Assembly: GCA_964500645.1 (NCBI GenBank)
Contig: CAZCOH010000007.1
Span: 1-62,830, forward strand
Reading direction: 5' to 3'
Source of the DNA: CAYFIW01 sp964500645
GTDB taxonomy: Bacteria; Chloroflexota; Dehalococcoidia; Lucifugimonadales; UBA826
Length of the DNA: 62,830 bases
Shown: in pieces, positions 56,767-62,830 of the stretch
Layout of the letters: every line of letters begins with the position of its first letter
Numbering within the stretch: position 1 is the stretch's first letter
Made by a program: the position numbers and the translations under genes
Notes under the pieces: generated by a model
Database searches by the model: none
What the model saw: the letters and a program-made list of their open reading frames with translations, nothing else
Told to the model about the DNA's origin: nothing

Positions 56767-56800
56767 TAAAGGGTGATTTTATTAAAAAAAGCACCCTTTA
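56767..56800 (+). terminator. Hairpin after the giant HExxH gene
   Basis: TAAAGGGTG (56767-56775) pairs perfectly with CACCCTTTA (56792-56800) around a 16-base A/T-rich loop, followed by ATTTATAG. It lies 20 bases past the stop at 56746 and before the SpoIIM-like gene. This is a plausible intrinsic terminator separating the surface-protein run from the archaellum region, though the T-tract is short. Confidence 0.6.
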
Positions 56801-56864
56801 ATTTATAGCTAATTGTTGAAGATGAGTATCTAATATCTGCGACACTAAATGCAGAGGGTTAGGA

Positions 56865-57731
56865 ATGCTTATAAAGATAAGAGATTCAGACGAGCCGGGG
56901 TCAATTCTTGGCGCGATTTTCAATTATTTTCCGGCTGACACTGACTGGAAATGGAATATTCTGATTGGTTTTGAAGCTGCCCTTGCGGTTTTAGTTAGTT
57001 CGTATTTGGCCATAGCTTTTGGTATTCCTGAGGCAGGGCTTGCATCTATTGCCTTGGCTTCTGCAGCTATAGTCCCAAGAGTAAATCAGATTCAGAGACT
57101 TAACAGAGATAGGATTTGGGATCTGGGTTACAGTGGATGGTCTGCCAACAGCAAGAGTATTGTTTCTGGAACTTCTCTTTTTATAGCAATGGTAGTCGCG
57201 TACACGATACTTGCATCTCTAACTGAAAGGGCCGTACTTGTCGATCACTTCAGATTTATTGTCGGGCCAGAAGTTTATGACAACCCACAACTGAGCCCTG
57301 AAAGGTTTTCTCATGGTATGACCTTCATGGTCACTAATTTTTTTGTTTTGATTGTGTTTTTTGTATTGTCTTTTGTGTACCGAGGCCTAGGTATGAGCTT
57401 GGCTCTCGGATGGAATGCTGGTGTGTGGAGCGTCAGTATCGTACTGATGGTTAAATCCGGAATGGAGGCCGCAGCCAGCTCCGCTGCCCTTCCTTTTGCG
57501 GCTATCGCTGCTCTTTCGCCACATATCATCCTTGAAGGTATGGCATATCTGGCAGGGTCACTGGCTGCGATTTTTCTTTCACGAGGTATAACCTTGTACC
57601 AAATTCAAGACGCAAGATTGTTGAGGGTTGTGAATGCAGTTTCAGTTTTAATATTTGTTGCTATAGGGCTGGTTGTTCTTGCTGCATTGGTTGAAGACCA
57701 ATGGGCTCCATTCATACTACGGTTAATATAA
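56865..57731 (+). CDS. SpoIIM-like multi-pass membrane protein
   Basis: A 288-residue membrane protein with about six hydrophobic segments (near 32-52, 57-72, 100-120, 153-171, 176-196, 205-238, 258-276). The block SPHIILEGMAYLAGSLAAI (218-236) resembles the PHG.xE motif of stage II sporulation protein M family (DUF95) proteins, which are common in archaea and bacteria and poorly understood. There is no sign of sporulation genes. Its position next to the archaellin suggests a role in envelope or filament assembly, but it is separated from that gene by a structured 198-base leader. It is not the platform protein ArlJ: the length and motifs do not fit. Confidence 0.65.
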   Translation: MLIKIRDSDEPGSILGAIFNYFPADTDWKWNILIGFEAALAVLVSSYLAIAFGIPEAGLASIALASAAIVPRVNQIQRLNRDRIWDLGYSGWSANSKSIVSGTSLFIAMVVAYTILASLTERAVLVDHFRFIVGPEVYDNPQLSPERFSHGMTFMVTNFFVLIVFFVLSFVYRGLGMSLALGWNAGVWSVSIVLMVKSGMEAAASSAALPFAAIAALSPHIILEGMAYLAGSLAAIFLSRGITLYQIQDARLLRVVNAVSVLIFVAIGLVVLAALVEDQWAPFILRLI

Positions 57732-57757
57732 TTCAAAAGAGGTAAATTCACTTTTTA

Positions 57758-57884
57758 GCGCAAATATTTGCGCGATTTACACCTGTAAATCCTACTGGAT
57801 TATGTACCTACTTGAAACGAGACTTATAATAGAGTTGTAAAAAAGTGAAATAAGGAATAAATATAGAAACCGGTTCTCCGGTTT
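57758..57884 (+). promoter_or_regulatory. Structured leader of the archaellin gene (three inverted repeats and a TATAAT box)
   Basis: A perfect 16-base palindrome GCGCAAATATTTGCGC at 57758-57773 is directly followed by a 7-bp hairpin, GATTTAC-ACCT-GTAAATC (57774-57791). A consensus TATAAT lies at 57825-57830 without a matching -35 at 16-18 bases; TTGAAA at 57812 is only seven bases away. A third hairpin, AAACCGG-TTCT-CCGGTTT, is at 57867-57884, shortly before the archaellin start. The palindrome may be an operator and the second hairpin a terminator for the SpoIIM-like gene. Functions are inferred. Confidence 0.5.
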
Positions 57885-57929
57885 ATTTGCAGATCCTAAT
57901 ATTCAATAATGGATTTAATGGAGAGGGCA

Positions 57930-58577
57930 GTGAAAACTAGAGGGATATACAAAAAAATTAGAGACGGCTATTTGGATGATAGAGGAATAACAGGTCTGGA
58001 GACGGCTATTATTCTAATCGCTTTTATTGTTGTAGCTGCGGTTTTTGCTTTCACAGTTATGACTACGGGCCTTTTCAGTACGGAAAAGGCCAAGACTACG
58101 GCGCAGGCCGGGATTGCTGAGGCAAGTTCTACATTTGCTCCCAAGGGAGCGATTGTGGCACAAGGAGATGCTGGCACGGCGTATGTTGAGACGCTTTTTA
58201 TGCAGGTTACTCTTGCCACAGGGGCCACGGATGCTTCTATAGATAGATCGGATCTTGCCTTCATTTATACTGACGACAACCAACGTCATTCTATCCAGGG
58301 AAACGAGGCGGAGACGGATACTGGTATTATCGGTGCAATAGCAATAAGAAAAATAGTTGGTGCAGCTCCTGACACCCTTCTACGTGAAGGCGAGGTAGCA
58401 GAAATAGAAATTACTCTCAATGCAACACATGATCCGGCTACTAATCCATGTAGTAACTGTGTTCAGTTGGGAGGGAATGCTAAGTTCAGGATCGAGATAA
58501 TCCCCCCTGCGGGTGGATCGTTGATTCTTGCTCGAAAGACACCTCCGGGTATCCTGAATGTCATGAACCTAGAGTGA
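57930..58577 (+). CDS. arlB: Archaellin (archaellum filament subunit)
   Basis: A 215-residue archaellin. The class III (type IV pilin-like) signal reads DDRG followed by ITGLETAIILIAFIVVAAVF, with Glu at +5 after the expected Gly cleavage site. The continuous hydrophobic helix and the following FSTEKAKTTAQAGIAEASS match archaeal FlaB/ArlB subunits. The GTG at 57930 is preferred because GGAG lies six bases before it; an ATG at 57909 would add seven residues and has no visible ribosome site. A Cys pair (PCSNC) lies near the C-terminus. It is the first gene of the archaellum cluster. A prepilin peptidase (ArlK-like) is required and is not seen in the window. Confidence 0.88.
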   Translation: MKTRGIYKKIRDGYLDDRGITGLETAIILIAFIVVAAVFAFTVMTTGLFSTEKAKTTAQAGIAEASSTFAPKGAIVAQGDAGTAYVETLFMQVTLATGATDASIDRSDLAFIYTDDNQRHSIQGNEAETDTGIIGAIAIRKIVGAAPDTLLREGEVAEIEITLNATHDPATNPCSNCVQLGGNAKFRIEIIPPAGGSLILARKTPPGILNVMNLE

Positions 58578-58608
58578 TATATCGGGATAAGGGGTGAGAT
58601 AGATAAAC

Positions 58609-59190
58609 ATGACTACAGCAAATTCTCAACTGTTAGAGCGTATTCAGGCTCTTGAAGATGAGGTAAGTCTTCTTAAGACTGAAATACGCCAAGTTTTGAT
58701 AGACATGAGAGATAATTGGCTCAAAAGGTCGGATGTATTATCTTCTGCGGTAGTTACTTCTGTACCTGCACCTGTAGCATCATCAAATGTAGTACAAAGA
58801 GAACCGGTTCAGTCGGAACAGTCCGGATCGATTCCCACATCGGTTGCTCCCCCGTCAATTCCACAACCTGTGTCCGCTTATATTCCTATGGAGACAGGTC
58901 TGGATATGTCAGGTGATAGTAGCAACAAAGGGATCGTGACAGACCTTTTGGAATGGATGGGTAATGCGAAAGAGAAAGGCTTAACAGCGGCAAGACTCTT
59001 TCCTATTCTTGAAGCTTATGAAACTTCAGGAATGATGAGCGCGCTTATGGCCAAATTCATACTTAAAAGTATGTCCATGTTGGATGAGATTCAAACCGGA
59101 GATAATTCGCCTGCAATGACGCCTAGTGCCTACTCAGAAAGTTTGTCTGAACTCCACAAACTTGTGTGTATATCGATAGATTCGGCGTGA
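58609..59190 (+). CDS. ArlC/D/E-like archaellum accessory protein
   Basis: A 193-residue soluble protein. Residues 1-40 form a coiled coil (LLERIQALEDEVSLLKTEIR), 60-100 a Pro/Ser/Val linker, and 105-160 a helical domain (IVTDLLEWMGNAKEKGLTAA; LEAYETSGMMSALMAKFILK) that resembles the FlaD/FlaE (PF04659) domain: xLxWLxxLxxxG then LxYY. In archaea, ArlCDE link the motor to the chemotaxis adaptor. The position between archaellin and ArlG/ArlF matches the archaeal gene order. The domain match is by eye and weak, so I leave the gene symbol empty. Confidence 0.7.
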   Translation: MTTANSQLLERIQALEDEVSLLKTEIRQVLIDMRDNWLKRSDVLSSAVVTSVPAPVASSNVVQREPVQSEQSGSIPTSVAPPSIPQPVSAYIPMETGLDMSGDSSNKGIVTDLLEWMGNAKEKGLTAARLFPILEAYETSGMMSALMAKFILKSMSMLDEIQTGDNSPAMTPSAYSESLSELHKLVCISIDSA

Positions 59191-59254
59191 ATATTTAGGG
59201 GTTAAATTACTGATTAATCTAGTTAGATCACGTTAGTCTAGGATCTCGTAATAA

Positions 59255-59728
59255 ATGGATAAAGTAATAGTTACCGCTCTCCTTGTTATCGCAGGAGTGA
59301 CCGCAGCAGCCCTGGTCGTAACTACCTTGACGCCAATAGTAGGCAAGAGCAGTAGGTCAGTTGTGGAATCTCAAAAAGATATGTCTGTAAGAATCCAGAC
59401 AGATATTACGGTTATACAGGTACATTCAAATACCGCTACGACGACAAAAGCATGGGTTAAGAGTGTCGGAAATTCCAATGTGGATTTCATTGAACAATCT
59501 GATCTTTTCATTACTTCTGTTGATAGAAGTTTGTTTATTCCTCTCACAAATGGTTCTGGGGCCGACAACAACTGGAAAACAGATAAAACTGGGTCATGGA
59601 CAAAGGGCGAGACAGTAGAGTTTGAGATGACCCTCAATAATGCGAACCCATTGGTAAAGGGAACTACTTATGTGTTTTCTTTTTCTACTCCTAATGGAAT
59701 TGCTTCAGAATACGAATTCACCTACTGA
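59255..59728 (+). CDS. arlG: ArlG-like archaellum stator protein
   Basis: A 157-residue protein with an N-terminal membrane helix (DKVIVTALLVIAGVTAAALV) and an extracytoplasmic beta-sandwich. The segment KAWVKSVGNSNVDFIEQSDL matches the FlaG signature (WVKNxGxxxIxxxxxSDxF), preceded by a RIQTDITVIQVHSN strand. Archaeal ArlG forms filaments capped by ArlF and, with it, anchors the motor to the S-layer. Here it precedes the ArlF-like gene. No ribosome site is obvious before the ATG. Confidence 0.8.
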   Translation: MDKVIVTALLVIAGVTAAALVVTTLTPIVGKSSRSVVESQKDMSVRIQTDITVIQVHSNTATTTKAWVKSVGNSNVDFIEQSDLFITSVDRSLFIPLTNGSGADNNWKTDKTGSWTKGETVEFEMTLNNANPLVKGTTYVFSFSTPNGIASEYEFTY

Positions 59729-59805
59729 AGAGAGCTGAATTTATCTTGGACTATCACATAAGGTTGGAATCTAAGTATAGAAAGCTACGATACCCGAGGG
59801 ATTAA

Positions 59806-60732
59806 ATGGGACCTTCAATCGCTGCTTTGATTGTTATTTCGGTGCTTCTTACAGCTGTTGTTGTAATGTTCAGGGCAAACCAGATTGGTGCCACCTTACT
59901 TGCTAATGCGACAAAGGCAAATGCAGAAAGAGTTACAGAAATAGGTAATACAAAGTTTGAAATAACTTCTGTATCTACAAGCACTGACTGGTACTCTCAG
60001 GCAGAAGATTTTGATCCTCCCAATGCGTTTGGTTGTAAACCAATTGTTCACGGAATCAATAGAACCGGAGAAATTACTGCTGCGGATCCGGATCAGTGCT
60101 ACTGGTTTATTGGAACTGATGGGGAAGTTGTCGACGTTCGCCTGTACAGGTCGGATACTAGACCTGGTTCTCAACGCTTATCTATGGATATGTATGATCC
60201 AGCATCAGATCCACAAGTAGGTTATGGATTTGATTATTTCGACTCGCCTGTTGACCAAAAATCAATATCGTTAACAGGAGGGAGCGGGACATATAGGATA
60301 AAGGCATGGTCGATTTCTGGAGGAGAAGGCCATTACACTTTAAAATTAGTAGTAAATAATCCTCCTGCATTCCAGCCTATGACATGCGTAAATTATTTCC
60401 ATATCGAAAATAAAGGATCATCAGTATTCTCAAACTTTGAAAATATGGATGTTATAGCCAACCTGGGCTCAAATACTTCAACGTTTCTTACAAGATCTGG
60501 CGATTTGTTACCAGGATTAAATGAATGGTCTGTTTCTATTCCGGCAACCACTACAACTGATGGAATTGTTAAGAATAATGATGTTTTCCAACAGGGAATT
60601 TTAAACACCGGTGAAATAATGGAGTTAAGAGTGAACTTATCAGGGTATTCAGATGAGTCAGGAACGATTGTTGTGGTTTTTCCTAATGGGGTAAGCTCAA
60701 CAAAGAATTTTGATTTACTATGTAACAATTAG
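59806..60732 (+). CDS. arlF: ArlF-like archaellum stator protein with inserted PPC-like domain
   Basis: A 308-residue protein. The N-terminal helix (IAALIVISVLLTAVVVMF) and ANAERVTEIGN match FlaF; the C-terminal beta domain (CVNYFHIENKGSSVFSNFEN; ILNTGEIMELRVNLS) matches its ENxGSxV and GExxx features. Between them, about 76-184, is a segment absent from archaeal ArlF (usually 130-170 residues): Cys77, GEI, DQCYWF, then GTYRIKAWSISGGEGHYTL. This is the same layout as the PPC-like domains of the giant proteins at 43984 and 51635 (DxCYxF and KVWSY). In archaea ArlF grips the S-layer; the insert may be the grip here. GAGGGA precedes the ATG. Confidence 0.78.
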   Translation: MGPSIAALIVISVLLTAVVVMFRANQIGATLLANATKANAERVTEIGNTKFEITSVSTSTDWYSQAEDFDPPNAFGCKPIVHGINRTGEITAADPDQCYWFIGTDGEVVDVRLYRSDTRPGSQRLSMDMYDPASDPQVGYGFDYFDSPVDQKSISLTGGSGTYRIKAWSISGGEGHYTLKLVVNNPPAFQPMTCVNYFHIENKGSSVFSNFENMDVIANLGSNTSTFLTRSGDLLPGLNEWSVSIPATTTTDGIVKNNDVFQQGILNTGEIMELRVNLSGYSDESGTIVVVFPNGVSSTKNFDLLCNN

Positions 60733-60768
60733 ACCGACTACTTAATAGTAGACCGACTACTTAATAGC
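60731..60768 (+). repeat. 19-bp tandem direct repeat between arlF and arlH
   Basis: AGACCGACTACTTAATAGT (60731-60749) is followed immediately by AGACCGACTACTTAATAGC (60750-60768), identical over 18 of 19 bases. The first unit overlaps the stop codon of the ArlF-like gene. The array ends 68 bases before the ArlH start. It could be a regulator site or a polymerase-slippage relic. Confidence 0.85.
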
Positions 60769-60836
60769 TAAGATGGATACCTAGGAGTATCCTCAGTAGA
60801 TATAAATTTAAAGAATGATTTTAGCAGGGGAATAGG

Positions 60837-61544
60837 ATGGTTACTCAGACTGGGGTGGATGCAATAACGACCGGGACGATTGAACTGGATAGAAGGTTGG
60901 GTGGAGGTATTCCGTATAACACGGTGATGCTAATAGAAGGCCAGGATGCAGCTGGTAAAAGCACATTTGCCCAACAGTTTATCTGGGGTACGCTCAATTC
61001 GGGTCAGAAAGCGGTAATTTATACGACCGAGCAGAATGTTCACTCATTTCTTAGGCAGATGGAGAGTTTGGGACAGGATCTGACTGACTATTTCTTGTTG
61101 AATGAAATTCAGGTATTCCCTATAAGTACTTCGGGCAGTTCTACTGATCCAAACGAAGTATTGGATATGCTGACCAAGCACATTGCTGCCCAAATAGAAC
61201 CCAGGATGATCGTAATAGATTCGTTGACTACCTTTGTTTCGAGAGCGGGCGGAGACCAGATTCAGAATTTTTTCAGCGAACTGAAAAGGCTGTGTATGCG
61301 GGGGCAGGTGATTGCCTGTACGGTGCATGAGAATGCCTTCGATGAAGAATATGTGTTGAGAGTAAGATCAATATGTGATGCTTATTTAAGACTTCAGGTT
61401 TCGGCGTCCGGGACTAATCTTATTAAGACATTAGAGGTTGCCAAGATACGTGGAGCAGAACTGAGGACAGGAAATATCACGGGTTTTGAGGTAGAGCCGG
61501 GGTTGGGAATACGAATAATACCTGTATCAAGAGCAAAGGCTTAA
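60837..61544 (+). CDS. arlH: ArlH, archaellum motor ATP-binding protein
   Basis: A 235-residue KaiC-like RecA-fold protein. Walker A is GQDAAGKST (35-43), the Walker B strand is MIVIDSLTTF with Asp128, and the block VIYTTEQNVHSFLRQMESLG matches the xxTEN...FLxQM signature of FlaH. In archaea ArlH binds ATP, forms a ring around the ArlI motor and regulates it. Length is normal (about 230). AGGGGAA precedes the ATG. ArlI starts 15 bases downstream, the fixed archaeal order. Confidence 0.92.
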   Translation: MVTQTGVDAITTGTIELDRRLGGGIPYNTVMLIEGQDAAGKSTFAQQFIWGTLNSGQKAVIYTTEQNVHSFLRQMESLGQDLTDYFLLNEIQVFPISTSGSSTDPNEVLDMLTKHIAAQIEPRMIVIDSLTTFVSRAGGDQIQNFFSELKRLCMRGQVIACTVHENAFDEEYVLRVRSICDAYLRLQVSASGTNLIKTLEVAKIRGAELRTGNITGFEVEPGLGIRIIPVSRAKA

Positions 61545-61559
61545 CTTAGGACGGATCTT

Positions 61560-62830
61560 ATGCCTTTTGGACTGGATAAATTTAAGATAATCGTACAGAT
61601 GAACCGGGGTGAATCTGATAATGATGACGGCCTTGAAATAGCCGCATCATCGGCTGTCGAAGGGATTCTCTCTTATTTGTATAACGTTAGTGCGGTTAAA
61701 GGGAATCAATACAAACTCGATGACAATGTGATTAGTCAGCTACCGGAGGAATTCAGAGAACAATCTACTAAGCACAGACACCTTGGAGCCTATGTTTCTG
61801 CACTTCCGATAGATGAAATTGGGATTCCGGAATACAAGAGCTTTATAAGTAGGGCGGTCGATACACAGGAAAAAAGAAATCTTGTTTACCCTGTTGGTGG
61901 TGGTGTATTCATACATGTAGTCCACGATCCTGAAGACACAAGAGATTATTATCTGGCAGTTGAACCGTCACTGGCACCAGAACTAGAGGGGATAACGTCT
62001 GATGTCGATTCCCAGTTAATGGAATATATTGACGAGTTGAGGCAGACGGGGGACGAAGAAGCCCGTTTGGAAGTAATACTTGATGCGGTAGATCAGATAT
62101 GTTCTCGCTCCAAGGGACGTAAGAAGACTGTAAAAACTGTTAAAGCAAGTGATGATCAATTTGATGGCGTCAGGTACATGATGCGTAGAGAGAAGGCGGG
62201 CATGGGCATAATGGACCCTCTTGTCCAAGATCCATACATTGAAGATATTAGTTGTAGTGGAGTGGGCCCTTTATATGTGGAGCACAAGACCTTTGGAGGA
62301 TTGAAATCCAGCATAGAATTCAAGACAACGGAATCGCTTGATCAGTATGTAATACAGTTGTCAGAGAAAATAAATAGACCGGTCACGATTCGTGAACCGA
62401 TTGTTGATGCTACATTGCCAGATGGCTCCAGGATAAATATTGTCTACGGTGGCGATGTCTCACGTCGCGGCAGCAATTTCACCATAAGAAAATTCAGCGC
62501 GACACCGATGAGTATATTAGACCTCGTTGAGGGTGGGACACTCACTTATGAGATGGCTGCTTATATCTCATTGATGTTGGGTGAAGGTATGAATACTTTT
62601 GTATCTGGGGAGACCGCTTCTGGGAAAACAACAATATTAAATGCGATAAGCACTTTTATACCCCCAAATTCTAAAATAGTAAGCATTGAAGACACTCCAG
62701 AATTACAGGTTCCTCATCAGAACTGGACCAGGGAAGTTGTTAGAGGTGGAGGAGAAAGCAGCAGTTCTGTGACAATGTTCGATTTACTGGTAGCTGCTTT
62801 AAGGCAGAGGCCTAATGAGATCATTATTGG
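61560..62830 (+). CDS. arlI: ArlI, archaellum motor ATPase (C-terminus cut by window edge)
   Basis: The open frame runs from the ATG at 61560 to the window end, giving about 423 of an expected 530-560 residues. The N-terminal region (INRPVTIREPIVDATLPDGS; IEDISCSGVGPLYVEH) is that of type II/IV secretion ATPases of the FlaI branch. Walker A is GETASGKTT (350-358), followed by VSIEDTPELQVPH (Asp box) and LVAALRQRPNEIIIG, where the cut falls inside the Walker B/RxGE region. ArlI powers filament assembly and rotation. The platform protein ArlJ is expected next, beyond the window. Confidence 0.93.
   Translation, partial: MPFGLDKFKIIVQMNRGESDNDDGLEIAASSAVEGILSYLYNVSAVKGNQYKLDDNVISQLPEEFREQSTKHRHLGAYVSALPIDEIGIPEYKSFISRAVDTQEKRNLVYPVGGGVFIHVVHDPEDTRDYYLAVEPSLAPELEGITSDVDSQLMEYIDELRQTGDEEARLEVILDAVDQICSRSKGRKKTVKTVKASDDQFDGVRYMMRREKAGMGIMDPLVQDPYIEDISCSGVGPLYVEHKTFGGLKSSIEFKTTESLDQYVIQLSEKINRPVTIREPIVDATLPDGSRINIVYGGDVSRRGSNFTIRKFSATPMSILDLVEGGTLTYEMAAYISLMLGEGMNTFVSGETASGKTTILNAISTFIPPNSKIVSIEDTPELQVPHQNWTREVVRGGGESSSSVTMFDLLVAALRQRPNEIII

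Noticed and set aside
57812..57830. TTGAAA and TATAAT as a sigma-70 promoter for the archaellin
   Set aside because: The two boxes are seven bases apart, not 16-18. The TATAAT is noted as part of the leader only.
1..62830. Transposase, integrase, phage, toxin-antitoxin, tRNA, rRNA or classical defence genes
   Set aside because: None was recognised on reading both strands. The catabolic island shows no insertion-sequence ends or attachment repeats that I could detect.

Overview
The window looks like a contig from a marine, uncultured Chloroflexota of the SAR202 type. The reasons are five luciferase-like flavin monooxygenases and three class III CoA-transferase genes in about 40 kb, bacterial-style Shine-Dalgarno sites and lipoprotein signals, and an archaellum-type gene cluster, a machine otherwise archaeal but known from some Chloroflexota. 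This is inference from gene content; no rRNA or tRNA gene was recognised. The window cuts a gene at each end: an acyl-CoA carboxylase beta subunit on the left and the motor ATPase ArlI on the right. There is one 100-N assembly gap at 42617-42716.

Region 1 (1-40069) is a dense catabolic island. Genes from 3276 to 15131 run leftward: SDR, thiolase/DUF35 pair, VOC protein, fused CoA-transferase, phosphoesterase, SDR, two flavin monooxygenases, Gfo/Idh/MocA oxidoreductase, two tautomerase-like proteins and a hydroxyisobutyrate-type dehydrogenase. Genes from 15282 to 28221 run rightward: MBL hydrolase, SDR, CoA-transferase, MaoC-like hydratase, GMC oxidoreductase, a DUF1800/DUF1501/NHL trio, then two ferritin-like paralogues with two SCP2-like proteins and an FmdB zinc ribbon. 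From 28262 to 40069 come an amidohydrolase, acyl-CoA ligase, DsrE-like protein, epoxide hydrolase, flavin-dependent halogenase, another flavin monooxygenase, alpha/beta hydrolases and a second fused CoA-transferase. Together they suggest CoA activation, oxygenation, side-chain cleavage and ring opening of recalcitrant or steroid-like organic molecules.

Region 2 (40126-56746), all rightward, encodes a set of surface proteins: a lipoprotein with three internal repeats, a lipoprotein with a Pro/Thr/Val stalk, a membrane-anchored protein with fourteen exact-length 20-residue repeats, a 2229-residue protein with three PPC-like and nineteen FN3 domains, a three-FN3 lipoprotein, and a 1703-residue protein with PPC-like domains, a LamG-like domain and an HELMH motif. 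Three of them share an unusual N-terminus: one membrane segment followed closely by a GLA(T/R)G motif.

Region 3 (56865-62830) holds a SpoIIM-like membrane protein and then the archaellum-type genes: archaellin, ArlC/D/E-like protein, ArlG-like and ArlF-like proteins, ArlH and ArlI (cut). The ArlF-like protein carries an inserted PPC-like domain of the same kind as those in the giant proteins of region 2. I infer that regions 2 and 3 form one cell-surface system, with the giant proteins serving as the envelope scaffold that the archaellum stator grips in place of an archaeal S-layer.
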